In this document: positions 41,315-50,830 of the stretch, piece by piece
Numbering within the stretch: the stretch's first letter is position 1
Layout: each line of letters starts with the position of its first letter
DNA from: Flavisolibacter longurius
GTDB taxonomy: Bacteria > Bacteroidota > Bacteroidia > Chitinophagales > Chitinophagaceae
Reading direction: 5' to 3'
DNA: 64,000 nt
Assembly (NCBI GenBank): GCA_014163555.1
Contig: JACJGO010000007.1
Location: 124,001-188,000 of the forward strand
Position numbers and translations under genes: made by a program
Notes under the pieces: generated by a model
Told to the model about the DNA's origin: nothing
The model's database searches: none
The model's input: only the letters and a program-made list of their open reading frames with translations

Positions 41315-43756
41315 ATGTTTGCTGAAGTCATTATACCCCTGTCGTTGCCGAAAAACTATACCTGGCATATTCCGGATGATATGCTGGCGGCGATCCGTGT
41401 AGGTTGCCGTGTGGAAGTAAACCTGGGCAAGAACAAAAAATACGCTGGTGTTGTAAAGCGTATCCACAACGAAGAGCCCCTAAGTTTTGAGGCGAAAGAT
41501 ATCCTGAATGTGCTGGACCCCGAACCGGTGATCCATCCGTTTCAGTTGCAGCTTTGGGAGTGGATGGCCCGCTATTACATGTGTACGGAAGGTGATGTGA
41601 TGGCGGCGGCCCTGCCTTCGCATTTCAAACTATCCAGCGAAACAATTCTCATCTACAACGAAGAATTCGGTGATGATTTTTCTTCGCTGGATAATGAAGA
41701 ATTTCTGGTAGCGGAAGCACTCCAGATGAAACACGAGCTTCGCCTGACGGAAGTGCAACAGATCCTCGATGTACCGCATGTGTATCCGATTGTCAATAAA
41801 CTGATCGGCAAAAAAGTTTGTTATGTATGGGAATCGCTGAAGCAAGCTTACACGGCCAAAAAAGAAACCTTTGTCCTGCTTTCTAATGAGTACCACGATG
41901 AAGACAAACTCTCAGAACTACTGAACAACTGGGGCCGTGCACCCAAGCAGATGGAATTGCTGCTGGCTTACCTGCACCTGATGAAAACGCAGGGCGAAGT
42001 AACCAAATCTGAACTGCTGAAAAAAGCCTCTGCTACTGACGCACAGGTAAAAGGGCTTATTGAAAAAGACATTCTGCGACTGGAAAAACGCAGCGTCGAC
42101 CGCATACAGTATGCACCCAAGGACGTCACCATCGATTTTACACTTTCGGCTGCACAACAGGAAGCGTTTGAAAAGGTGCAGCAATGTTTTACCACGAAGC
42201 AGGTGACCCTCTTGCATGGTGTAACCTCCAGTGGGAAAACGCATGTGTATGTAAAACTGATCGAGCAGGCCATACGCAAAGGACAACAGGTATTGTACAT
42301 GCTGCCTGAGATTGCCCTAACGTCGCAGATCATACGTCGTTTGCAAAAACATTTTGGCGGCTATATCGGTATCTATCATTCCAAGTTCAGCCAGAACGAA
42401 AGAGTGGAGATCTGGAACAAAGTGAAAAACGGGGAGATGAAGATTGTACTGGGAGCCCGGAGTTCACTTTTTCTGCCCTATCATAATCTTGGTCTTATTA
42501 TCTGCGATGAGGAACACGATCCTTCATACAAACAACAGGAACCGGCACCCCGTTATCATGGCCGTGATGCTGCCATCTATATGGCTTCTATTACCGGCAG
42601 CAAAGTGTTGCTCGGAAGCGCTACGCCTTGCCTGGAAACTTATCACAACGCCAAAACAGAAAAATACGGGCTTGTAGATTTGGCCGAACGCTTTGGAGAA
42701 GTTAAGCTGCCCACCATTGAATTTATCGACAACCGCACCATTGCCCACAAGCCGGGTGAAAAAGTTATGCTGTCGCCCCCGTTGCTGGATGAAATCAGGG
42801 CTACCGTGGCAAGAGGAAAACAGGTGATCCTTTTTCAAAACCGCCGCGGCTATTCGCCCTACCAGTTGTGCACCGTATGCGGGTGGATTGCCGAATGCCG
42901 CAACTGCGATGTATCACTCACGTATCACAAACAATCCAATAAGCTGAAGTGTCATTACTGCGGTAATATTTATCCGCCGGTAAACACCTGCGCTGCCTGT
43001 GGCAGTGATAAAATGGTGCAACGCAGCTTTGGCACTGAAAAAATTGAAGAAGTTTTGGAGACAGACCTGGAAGGTGTGAAGGTTAGCAGGATGGATTTTG
43101 ATTCGGTGAAAAACAAAAATGCACACGATGTATTGATCCAGCAATTTGAACAGAAAAAGATCGATGTGCTGGTGGGCACGCAGATGGTGGTAAAAGGATT
43201 GGATTTTGACAACGTTGATCTGGTTGGAATTCTGGATGCGGACGGGCTGTTGCATTTTGCCGATTTCCGGGTTCACGAACGGGCTTTCCAGTTGATGGAG
43301 CAGGTGAGTGGCCGGGCTGGACGAAGGGCCGGCACAGGCAAGGTGCTCATTCAAACGACGAATCCTGCGCACCCGGTACTGCAGCATGTGGCCCGTCATG
43401 ATTACGTGGGTATGTACAATGAAGAAATTGAAAAGCGAAAGCAGTTTGCGTACCCACCTTTCTCAAGAATAATAAACCTGCATTTCAAGCACAAGGAGCG
43501 GGACGTGGTGTTTGACGCGGCCCACACATTTGCCAAACGGATGGATTTTTTGTACCGCCACTATATCGTAGGACCGGCCGAGCCAGTCGTTAACCGGGTT
43601 CGCGGCATGTTCCTTATGGAAATGCTTTTAAAGCTTCCCCGCGATGCGCAGTTGATTGCCAAATGCAAGGATGACATCATGAAAGAATGCGCTGCCCTTC
43701 ACCAGTTTAAACAGTTTAAAAAAGTTGTGGTGCTGCCGGATGTAGATGCTCAGTAA
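41315..43756 (+). CDS. priA: Primosomal protein N', replication-restart helicase
   Basis: 813 residues, slightly longer than E. coli PriA. Fork-binding domain at residues 1-110, Walker A HGVTSSGKTHVY at about 303, Walker B with DEEH (IICDEEHDPSY, about 398), and the zinc-binding insertion with cysteine pairs CTVCG, CRNC, CHYC and CAAC at about 517-560. It reloads the replisome at stalled forks by 3'-5' unwinding. Convergent with the epimerase gene. Confidence 0.96.
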   Translation: MFAEVIIPLSLPKNYTWHIPDDMLAAIRVGCRVEVNLGKNKKYAGVVKRIHNEEPLSFEAKDILNVLDPEPVIHPFQLQLWEWMARYYMCTEGDVMAAALPSHFKLSSETILIYNEEFGDDFSSLDNEEFLVAEALQMKHELRLTEVQQILDVPHVYPIVNKLIGKKVCYVWESLKQAYTAKKETFVLLSNEYHDEDKLSELLNNWGRAPKQMELLLAYLHLMKTQGEVTKSELLKKASATDAQVKGLIEKDILRLEKRSVDRIQYAPKDVTIDFTLSAAQQEAFEKVQQCFTTKQVTLLHGVTSSGKTHVYVKLIEQAIRKGQQVLYMLPEIALTSQIIRRLQKHFGGYIGIYHSKFSQNERVEIWNKVKNGEMKIVLGARSSLFLPYHNLGLIICDEEHDPSYKQQEPAPRYHGRDAAIYMASITGSKVLLGSATPCLETYHNAKTEKYGLVDLAERFGEVKLPTIEFIDNRTIAHKPGEKVMLSPPLLDEIRATVARGKQVILFQNRRGYSPYQLCTVCGWIAECRNCDVSLTYHKQSNKLKCHYCGNIYPPVNTCAACGSDKMVQRSFGTEKIEEVLETDLEGVKVSRMDFDSVKNKNAHDVLIQQFEQKKIDVLVGTQMVVKGLDFDNVDLVGILDADGLLHFADFRVHERAFQLMEQVSGRAGRRAGTGKVLIQTTNPAHPVLQHVARHDYVGMYNEEIEKRKQFAYPPFSRIINLHFKHKERDVVFDAAHTFAKRMDFLYRHYIVGPAEPVVNRVRGMFLMEMLLKLPRDAQLIAKCKDDIMKECAALHQFKQFKKVVVLPDVDAQ

Positions 43757-43796
43757 GTTCAATTAGCAATGAGCAATAAGCAATTGATAATTGCGG

Positions 43797-44456
43797 CTAT
43801 GGTTTCATGCGGTTGTATTCATAGAGGTAGGTGCCTTCGTCATGTTGTTCGGATGCCCTGATCATTGCTGCGGCCACATCACTGGCATGGATCGGTTTGT
43901 ATTTGCGCCAGCTACCGGCAAGTAAAAATGAAAAAATGGGCATGATCACCTGCCCGATCTTTTCAGCGGGACGGCTTTCTTTCCGGGCTCCCAACAGCAT
44001 AGACGGCCGGAAAATGGCGATCATCTTTACCGGAAGCAGTTTGATATCATCTTCCACTTCTCCTTTCAGCTTTAAATAAAAATTATTGCTCTTGCTGTTG
44101 GCCCCAACCGATGAAACCAGCAGGAATTTCTGGCATCCGGTTTCGGCACAAAAACGGGCTGCCTGCAACGGAATTTCATAATCCACTTTACGGTAGGCAT
44201 CCTTGTCGCCCTTTACTTTTTTCTGCGTGGTACCGACAGCACAAAACACAACATCACTGCCATCAATCGCCAGCTTGAACGATTCCGGATCTGCAAAATT
44301 TACCAGCTTTACTTCTACTTTCGATTGCCTGAATTGTACGGGCCTTCGCACCAGCACACGAATGGTTTCGATAGCATTGTTTTGCTGGAGCTGTTCCACC
44401 AAATGTTCGCCTATTAATCCTGTTGCTCCTATCACAGTTGCTGTTATTCCGGGCAT
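43797..44456 (-). CDS. Atypical SDR / NAD(P)-binding Rossmann protein
   Basis: 219 residues. Nucleotide-binding GATGLIGEHLVEQL at residues 9-22, then VFCAVGTTQKK and VSSVGANSKSNNFYLKLKGEVE, whose Y-x3-K resembles the SDR site. It is like HTATIP2/TIP30 and NmrA-like proteins. Substrate unknown. Divergent from murB with only 22 bases between start codons. Confidence 0.82.
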   Translation of the reverse strand: MPGITATVIGATGLIGEHLVEQLQQNNAIETIRVLVRRPVQFRQSKVEVKLVNFADPESFKLAIDGSDVVFCAVGTTQKKVKGDKDAYRKVDYEIPLQAARFCAETGCQKFLLVSSVGANSKSNNFYLKLKGEVEDDIKLLPVKMIAIFRPSMLLGARKESRPAEKIGQVIMPIFSFLLAGSWRKYKPIHASDVAAAMIRASEQHDEGTYLYEYNRMKP

Positions 44457-44465
44457 AGTATTTTG

Positions 44466-44474
44466 TATTATTGC
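44466..44474 (+). promoter_or_regulatory. Putative -7 box of murB, nearly leaderless
   Basis: TATTATTGC, one mismatch to TAnnTTTGC. Expected transcript start is about 2 bases before the murB ATG. Confidence 0.4.
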
Positions 44475-44478
44475 GCCT

Positions 44479-45495
44479 ATGCAAATTCGGGAAAATATTT
44501 CGCTTCGTCCCTATAATACATTTGGCATTGACGCTACCGCCCGGTACCTGGCTTCGTTTCAAACCCCGGTAGATCTAGAAGAAATTGTGGCGTCTTCCCA
44601 ATACCGGCAGCATTCCCGTTTTATTTTGGGCGGCGGCAGCAATATCCTTCTTACCAAAAATGTGGATGGCCTGGTAATGAAAAACGAGATCGGTGGAATC
44701 GAGATTGAGAAAGAAGATGATGACCACATTTTTGTAAAAGCCGGTGGGGGTGTCAACTGGCACCAACTGGTTATGTATTGTGTGGAGAATGGTTTTGCCG
44801 GCGCCGAAAACCTTTCGCTTATTCCCGGCAATGTAGGTGCATCGCCTATGCAAAATATTGGTGCCTATGGTGTGGAGATCAAAGATATTTTTCACCAGCT
44901 GGAAGCCTTTCACCTGGAAGAAAAAACGGTGCAGCCGTTCTCTTTGCAGGATTGTGAATTCGGTTACCGGGAAAGTGTTTTTAAGCGGAAATACAAAGGG
45001 CAGTTTGTCATTACTTCCGTTACGTATCGACTGAACAAAAAGCCCTTTTTTCATACCAGTTATGGTGCCATTCAGCAGGAGCTTGAAAAAATGGGGGTTG
45101 AGGAACTAAGCATCAAAGCCATCTCTGATGCCGTGATCCGCATCCGGTCATCAAAGCTTCCCGATCCGAAGCAGGTAGGCAATGCCGGTAGTTTTTTTAA
45201 AAACCCGGCGGTTGAAAAAGGACTGTTTGCTACCATACAGCAGTCATTCCCCGATGCCCCTGCTTTTCCTCTTGATGATGATCATGTGAAAGTGCCGGCT
45301 GGCTGGTTAATTGAACAATGCGGGTGGAAGGGATTCCGCAGAGGCGATGCCGGTTGTTATCCCAAACAGGCCCTGGTGCTGGTAAACTATGGCAAGGCTA
45401 GCGGCGAAGAAATTTATGACCTGAGCGAAGAGGTTTTTCAGTCGGTGAAAACCAGGTTTGGCATTGAACTGGAACGGGAGGTCAATGTTATATAA
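44479..45495 (+). CDS. murB: UDP-N-acetylenolpyruvoylglucosamine reductase
   Basis: 338 residues from the ATG at 44479; longer frame upstream overlaps the epimerase and looks random. FAD-binding ILGGGSNILLT and IPGNVGASPMQNIGAYGVE, catalytic Ser in AGSFFKNP, and the Tyr of YRESVFK. It is the long type I form. It makes UDP-MurNAc, the second committed step of peptidoglycan synthesis. Confidence 0.96.
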   Translation: MQIRENISLRPYNTFGIDATARYLASFQTPVDLEEIVASSQYRQHSRFILGGGSNILLTKNVDGLVMKNEIGGIEIEKEDDDHIFVKAGGGVNWHQLVMYCVENGFAGAENLSLIPGNVGASPMQNIGAYGVEIKDIFHQLEAFHLEEKTVQPFSLQDCEFGYRESVFKRKYKGQFVITSVTYRLNKKPFFHTSYGAIQQELEKMGVEELSIKAISDAVIRIRSSKLPDPKQVGNAGSFFKNPAVEKGLFATIQQSFPDAPAFPLDDDHVKVPAGWLIEQCGWKGFRRGDAGCYPKQALVLVNYGKASGEEIYDLSEEVFQSVKTRFGIELEREVNVI

Positions 45496-45558
45496 GTCGT
45501 TTTATCCGTCCCAATAACCGTCGTTCACAATACTTTCCCGGTACAATGATTTTGCTTC

Positions 45559-45566
45559 TATATTTG
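45559..45566 (+). promoter_or_regulatory. -7 box for the outer-membrane protein at 45602
   Basis: TATATTTG, an exact TAnnTTTG, 36 bases before the ATG. Confidence 0.45.
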
Positions 45567-45601
45567 AAAAAAATCTACTGTCTACCAAAATCAACACTGC
45601 T

Positions 45602-46468
45602 ATGAAAATGAAGTTCGTGCTTTTCCTTTTCCTGCTTTTCGGCCTCACCCTTTCCTCTTCAGGCGTTCATGCCCAGGTGAATAAAAATATTATTCTTGAC
45701 ACCTCTGTCACTTACCTGATTAAACTAACGGATAAATCAGAATTAGTAGGGCACTACGTGGAAAGAACCTCCGATTATCTTGTGTTCCGGACGCCGGCCG
45801 TATCCCGGTTGCAGATTGCTTTTGACCAAATTGTTTCCATTCAGGAACTCAGCGCTTCCAACATAAAAGGAAACGTGTATTGGTCTCCCAATCCAAGGCC
45901 TACCAATTATTTCTTCTGGCCTTCAGCCATTAACCTGAAAAAAGGAGAAGGGTATTTTCAGAACAACATGCTTTTCTTAAATTCCGTTCATTATGGCGTT
46001 ACGGATAATATCTCTATTGGTGGCGGTCTTGAATTTATTTCACTGTTCTCCGGGACGCCTGTCTTGTTTTTTACACCAAAAGTGACCTTCCCCGCAGGCA
46101 AAAACTTTCATGCCGGTGCCGGCGTATTGCTGGTAACCATTCCAGATGAAGGCAGTGGCGGTTTTTTGTATGGCTCCGCCACGGCTGGTTCCATTGAGCA
46201 CAATGTTTCCGGAAGCCTTGGATTTGGGTTTGCCGGCGGCGAATTTGCTTCCACGCCCCTCATCAACATCAGCGGAATGACCCGTGTATCAAGAAAGCTG
46301 ATGCTAATGTCGGAAAACTGGATATTACCCCTTTCTGATGAAACGTTTACAGCGTTTTCCGCCGGCGTCAGGATTTTGGGCGATAAGATCGCAGCCGATG
46401 TAGGCTTAGTTTACAGCCCGGATGCTGGCGTACCCTTTCCCATTGCAGGTTTTTCTGTAAAGTTTTAA
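45602..46468 (+). CDS. Outer-membrane beta-barrel-like protein, hypothetical
   Basis: 288 residues. Signal peptide (LFLFLLFGLTLSSSGVHAQ), a short strand-rich N-terminal region that resembles an Sm-like fold (LIKLTDKSELVGHYVERTSD), and then about twelve amphipathic strands ending in PFPIAGFSVKF, the C-terminal Phe favoured by the Bam machinery. No family recognised. Confidence 0.7.
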   Translation: MKMKFVLFLFLLFGLTLSSSGVHAQVNKNIILDTSVTYLIKLTDKSELVGHYVERTSDYLVFRTPAVSRLQIAFDQIVSIQELSASNIKGNVYWSPNPRPTNYFFWPSAINLKKGEGYFQNNMLFLNSVHYGVTDNISIGGGLEFISLFSGTPVLFFTPKVTFPAGKNFHAGAGVLLVTIPDEGSGGFLYGSATAGSIEHNVSGSLGFGFAGGEFASTPLINISGMTRVSRKLMLMSENWILPLSDETFTAFSAGVRILGDKIAADVGLVYSPDAGVPFPIAGFSVKF

Positions 46469-46473
46469 TGGAA

Positions 46474-46505
46474 CCTGCATCCCACATGAACACTATTGAT
46501 GCAGG
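46474..46505. repeat. Inverted repeat CCTGCATC / GATGCAGG
   Basis: Perfect 8-base arms with a 16-base loop, just after the stop of the 45602 gene. No strong T-run, so terminator function is doubtful. Confidence 0.45.
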
Positions 46506-46699
46506 CAGAAGTTATTATTTCCAGAAGCAATGTATTCGATTTACAATCGATATAATTGAAGGCTTATTTACTTTACGGCAAGTTTAGGATTCGTGCAATA
46601 GGCTTTTACAAGTTACATGCGATTGAAACTTAGTTTTAAAGTTGACGTTTTTTGGTTATGTTTAGAACTTAGTAAATCAAATAACCTCAACTTCTGTTT

Positions 46700-47212
46700 A
46701 TGAAAAAGATCCTGTACGTTATAATTGTATGGATTGCATTTTACTTTCCCGCCGTTTCACAGGAAAATAGTGAGGTGTTACCGGCTTCCCATGGCAAAAA
46801 TGTATTTCTTGAATTAGGAGGAAACGGTGGCCTTATCTCAGCAAACTATGATATGCGGTTTTCCAGAACCGGGAAAGGCCTTGGCTTTCGGGTTGGTATC
46901 GGATATGTTCCTCCTGTACCCCTTCTTTTCGTATCGACTCCATCCATAAAAACCTTCCCGGTAGGCTTAAATTACCTTGCTGGAAAGGGGCCACATTATT
47001 TTGAAGGAGGGATTGGTGTAACCGTAGCCAGTGCTGAAACAGATTATTTTGGTGATGAGGAAAACATGACGGGGTTTGCATTTGTTCCAAACATAGCGTA
47101 TCGCTATCAGCCGTTAACCAGGCGATTTACAGGAAGAGTATCCATATCACCATTTATTGGCAGTGGAGGTGTTATGTTCTGGGCAGGCTTAAGTGGTGGT
47201 TTTCGGTTATGA
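46700..47212 (+). CDS. Outer-membrane protein, paralogue 1 of a tandem pair
   Basis: 170 residues with signal peptide (MKKILYVIIVWIAFYFPAVSQ). Mature part: LGGNGGLISANYDMRFS, FPVGLNYLAGKG, IAYRYQPLTRRFTGRVSISP, GLSGGFRL. The protein at 47452 has the same blocks in the same order, so they arose by duplication. Small eight-strand-type barrel, outer membrane. No known family assigned. Confidence 0.7.
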   Translation: MKKILYVIIVWIAFYFPAVSQENSEVLPASHGKNVFLELGGNGGLISANYDMRFSRTGKGLGFRVGIGYVPPVPLLFVSTPSIKTFPVGLNYLAGKGPHYFEGGIGVTVASAETDYFGDEENMTGFAFVPNIAYRYQPLTRRFTGRVSISPFIGSGGVMFWAGLSGGFRL

Positions 47213-47451
47213 AAATGTTTTGTTGAGCAGGCATCCTTTGTTACTATGATTTGATAGGTGGAAAACTGATGGTAAGGATTGTTGTTTGTTGCCTTCGGAG
47301 AAAATGACATAGCAAGCAGTTACCTGTTCAGTTTTGTTGCAGTGGAATTAGCCCTTCAATTTACGGCATGTCGTTCCAGGAACGAAAAATAAACTTAGCG
47401 CTGCCCGTTTGGATGCACCTTCCCATTCTTCTTTAAACATCTTATCAGGTT

Positions 47452-47988
47452 ATGAAATCACGGTTCCTAATTCGAGTCGGAATGCGAAAAATCGTCCTGT
47501 TCATCCTGTTTCACCTTCTCACAGAAAATGCGTTTTCGCAACCTGCAAGGGAGGCAACCATGTCATCCTCAGCCAGTGCTCAAAATATCTATGCAGAAAT
47601 TTTTGGCAATGGGCTGATGCTTTCCCTGAATTATGACTTCCGTTTTGCGCAACAACAAAATGGCTGGGGCATGCGCCTTGGCGCTGGGTATTTCGACGGC
47701 GGAACAGGCAACGGCGTTTTATCGGTTCCTGTAGCCGTGAACTATCTGGCGGGGAAAAGCAGCAGTTATCTGGAACTGAGTATGGGCGCCACTTTTGCCA
47801 CCTTCGACGATGATTACCGAAGCTTTTATTTTTATTACCCCAAAAAATTATTGCTGGTTCCGGGTATAGTATACCGGTACCAGCCCTTCGCAAAGGGCTT
47901 TACCGGAAGGCTTGCTTTTTCCCCGCTTATTTCTACCAATGGAAAGGCGATTCCATTTGGCGGATTGAGTGTTGGCTTCAAATGGTAA
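47452..47988 (+). CDS. Outer-membrane protein, paralogue 2 of a tandem pair
   Basis: 178 residues from ATG 47452; a start at the ATG 47482 (MRKIVLFILFHLLTENAFSQ) would give a cleaner signal peptide. Blocks SLNYDFRFA, VPVAVNYLAGKS, IVYRYQPFAKGFTGRLAFSP and GLSVGFKW align with the 46700 protein in order. Convergent with the MoxR gene, whose stop follows directly. Confidence 0.7.
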   Translation: MKSRFLIRVGMRKIVLFILFHLLTENAFSQPAREATMSSSASAQNIYAEIFGNGLMLSLNYDFRFAQQQNGWGMRLGAGYFDGGTGNGVLSVPVAVNYLAGKSSSYLELSMGATFATFDDDYRSFYFYYPKKLLLVPGIVYRYQPFAKGFTGRLAFSPLISTNGKAIPFGGLSVGFKW

Positions 47989-49524
47989 TCAGCGAAAATC
48001 ATCTTCTTCTTCAAATTCATCGTAGTTGGTAGAGGATTGTATGTTCAACATACTTCCCATCAGGTCTTTAAACTCCACGGATGTTTCCATGATCTTTTTG
48101 CTGATCAGTGAATAGGAAGAAAGGCCGTGCAACACAAATTCCATCAGCAGTGCCGCTTCTTTTTCGTTGGCATGAGAGAACGTTTTTTTCACCAGGGCAT
48201 GCAAGCCGTCTACCTGTGACAGTTGTGCCATTTTTTCTTTATCGCTGGTGCCAAAGAAAATGTTCAAGTGATTGCCTTTGTCGAACCAACTAATGATGGA
48301 ACGATAGGGATTGTCAACCGGCTGGGGTGTTTCGCCTTTGCGTAGTGAGCGTTTTTTTAATGTGTCCGGGTTGGGAAAATATTGAACGAACTGGCTGCGA
48401 ATGGATTTGTCCAACAGGTTCATCGCTACCTGGTAGGGACCTTCCTGTTCGCCTTCGTAAACCAGTTCTATTTTACCGGTGATGGATGGAATAATACCAA
48501 TGAGATCACTGATCCAAACCTGCGTTGCTTTTTCTTTGTTCAAGATGGCTCTTCGTTCCGCTGCGCTAACCGCATTTTCAAATGCCGATATTGTTAACCG
48601 GGCACTGACACCGCTTTTCTTGTCAACAAACTCACTGCCACGGGCTTCAAACGCCACTTGCTCAATCAGGCGTTTCACCAGGTCAGAAACTACTACTAAA
48701 TCCTTTTGGCTTTCTTCAATGTCTGCTTCCTGTTCGGTAATGGCTAGAGCGTTTTCTAATGATTTGGGATAGTGCGTTAAGATCTGGCTTTGGATACGAT
48801 CCTTTAATGGCGTTACAATCGATCCGCGGTTGGTATAATCTTCCGGGTTGGCCGTAAAGACAAATAAAATATCAAGCGGCAACCGCAATTTAAAACCGCG
48901 GATTTGCACATCACCCTCTTCCAAAATATTAAACAGCGCCACCTGGATTCTTGCCTGCAAATCCGGAAGTTCATTGATCACAAAAATGCTTCGGTTGCTT
49001 TTTGGAATAATTCCGTAATGAATTACCCGTTCGTCGGCAAAGCTCAGGCGAAGATTGGCTGCCTTAATGGGATCGATGTCGCCGATCAGATCGGCAACAC
49101 TTACATCCGGCGTGGCCAGTTTTTCGCCGTACCGCTGGCTGCGGTGCAACCATTCGATGGGGGTAGCATCGCCTTTTTCATGAATCAGGTCTTTGGAATA
49201 TTTTGAGATTGGTTTCAGGGGATCGTCGTTGATCTCACTGCCGGAAATCACGGGAATGTATTCATCCAGCAATTCTGTCATTTGCCGTGCCATGCGGGTT
49301 TTGGCCTGTCCGCGTAAACCCAGGAAAAGAATATTGTGTTTGCTCAGGAGTGCCCTTTCCACATCGGGTATCACCGTTTCTTCATACCCGATAATACCGG
49401 TGAAGGTTTCTTCTTTCCCTTTTAATTTTTTAATAAGATTCTGCCTGATTTCGTCTTTAATGCTTTTGGGTTGATAACCTGCTTCTTTTAACTCACCAAG
49501 GGTGTTGATATGTTTTCTATCCAT
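47989..49524 (-). CDS. MoxR/ChlI-type AAA ATPase
   Basis: 511 residues. Walker A GLRGQAKTRMA (about 70-80), Walker B FVINELPDLQ, sensor region LFVFTANPEDYTNRG and a trailing helical lid. The layout is that of Mg-chelatase-like MoxR ATPases, which remodel or load partners. It lies 40 bases after a VWA protein in the same operon, the usual MoxR-VWA pair. Acidic C-terminus (EFEEEDDF). Target unknown. Confidence 0.88.
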   Translation of the reverse strand: MDRKHINTLGELKEAGYQPKSIKDEIRQNLIKKLKGKEETFTGIIGYEETVIPDVERALLSKHNILFLGLRGQAKTRMARQMTELLDEYIPVISGSEINDDPLKPISKYSKDLIHEKGDATPIEWLHRSQRYGEKLATPDVSVADLIGDIDPIKAANLRLSFADERVIHYGIIPKSNRSIFVINELPDLQARIQVALFNILEEGDVQIRGFKLRLPLDILFVFTANPEDYTNRGSIVTPLKDRIQSQILTHYPKSLENALAITEQEADIEESQKDLVVVSDLVKRLIEQVAFEARGSEFVDKKSGVSARLTISAFENAVSAAERRAILNKEKATQVWISDLIGIIPSITGKIELVYEGEQEGPYQVAMNLLDKSIRSQFVQYFPNPDTLKKRSLRKGETPQPVDNPYRSIISWFDKGNHLNIFFGTSDKEKMAQLSQVDGLHALVKKTFSHANEKEAALLMEFVLHGLSSYSLISKKIMETSVEFKDLMGSMLNIQSSTNYDEFEEEDDFR

Positions 49525-49564
49525 TTTCTGTAAGTCTGTCTAAAAATTTAAATGTAGCGTTAGA

Positions 49565-50662
49565 TCAATATACCGTTTTCCGTTTGCCGCTTTCGAAGTC
49601 TCTAAAGATGAATGCACCCAGCCTGTCCAGCGAAGCGAAATAGGCTTTTCCGTTATTGGTTTCGGTAAACTCCTGTACAAATCGCTGCAGGTAAGGATCG
49701 GTGGCGATCATAAAGGTTGTAATCGGGATCTTCAATTTTTTGCATTGTGCGGCCAGGTTGATACAACGGCTAGTTACTTTTCTGTCCAACCCAAAACTGT
49801 TCTTGTAGTACCGTTTTCCGATTTTCAAACAGGTCGGCTTTCCATCGGTGATCATGAAGATTTGTTTGTTGGGATTTTTTCGTCGCCGCAAAATATCCAT
49901 GGCCAGTTCCAGCCCAGCAACGGTATTGGTATGATAAGGCCCCACCTGCAAATACGGAAGATCTTTTATTTCAACAGGCCAGGCATCGTTGCCAAAAACA
50001 ACAATGTCCAGCGTGTCTTTGGGATACTTTGTGGTAATAAGTTCACTCAACGCCATGGCCACTTTCTTGGCCGGTGTGATGCGATCCTCACCATACAAGA
50101 TCATCGAGTGAGAGATATCGATCATCAGTACCGTTGAGGTCTGCGATTTGAAATCCGTTTCGCGGATCTGCAGGTCGTCTTCCTGCATGGTGAAGGAATC
50201 CAGCCCGTGGTTGATTTGCGCATTGCGGATCGATTCGGTAAAGTCGATCTGCTCCAGCATATCACCAAATTGGAAGGGACGTGTATCCGGACTGACCTCA
50301 TCGCCCAAACCCGGTTTAAAGGTTTGGTGATCGCCGGTCTTTGTTTTTTTCAGCTTGCCGAAAATTTCTTCGAGGCTGCGTTTGCGAATGCCCTGCTCTG
50401 TTTTGGGTGTGATCTTGATTTCGCCGTTTTGTCCGTCTTCGGTGATGTAGCCTTTTTCTTTCAGGTCCTCGATAAAATCACCCATTCCGTATTCATCGTC
50501 GGTTAGCTCGTATTTTTTATCCAGCTCGTTCAGCCATTGCAAGGCTTCCGTTACATCGCCATTGGTATAGGTAAGGAGCTGGGTGAAAAGATCCAGCAGC
50601 TGGTCAAATTTTGATTTGCCACTTTGCCGCGGATCGTATTTGGAAAAATGAAAACCAATCAT
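49565..50662 (-). CDS. VWA-domain protein, partner of the MoxR ATPase
   Basis: 365 residues. The C-terminal VWA domain has an intact MIDAS: DISHSM (DxSxS), the mid Thr region and FMITDGKPTC. The N-terminal 150 residues (helical, MGDFIEDLKEKGYI) are typical of CoxE/YehP-like partners. First gene of the operon, MoxR second. Soluble, with no signal peptide or membrane helix. Such pairs mature enzymes or act on surface complexes in other species. Confidence 0.88.
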   Translation of the reverse strand: MIGFHFSKYDPRQSGKSKFDQLLDLFTQLLTYTNGDVTEALQWLNELDKKYELTDDEYGMGDFIEDLKEKGYITEDGQNGEIKITPKTEQGIRKRSLEEIFGKLKKTKTGDHQTFKPGLGDEVSPDTRPFQFGDMLEQIDFTESIRNAQINHGLDSFTMQEDDLQIRETDFKSQTSTVLMIDISHSMILYGEDRITPAKKVAMALSELITTKYPKDTLDIVVFGNDAWPVEIKDLPYLQVGPYHTNTVAGLELAMDILRRRKNPNKQIFMITDGKPTCLKIGKRYYKNSFGLDRKVTSRCINLAAQCKKLKIPITTFMIATDPYLQRFVQEFTETNNGKAYFASLDRLGAFIFRDFESGKRKTVY

Positions 50663-50798
50663 TTCTTAGAATTTAGATGACAGATGATGGATGGTAGATG
50701 ACAGGTAGGCAAACCGTCATTCGTCAACTAACATCCATCATCTGCTCCACACAATCTACAATAATTATGCACTGTTTGTTCAATGCGCTGTTAAACAA

Positions 50799-50825
50799 AA
50801 AACCTCTCATCAGGTGAGAGGTTTT
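50799..50825 (-). terminator. Terminator of the DUF2723 gene
   Basis: Stem AAAACCTCTCA / TGAGAGGTTTT with loop TCAGG; on the minus strand followed by further Ts. It lies 6 bases after the DUF2723 stop. Confidence 0.85.
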
Positions 50826-50830
50826 GGTTT

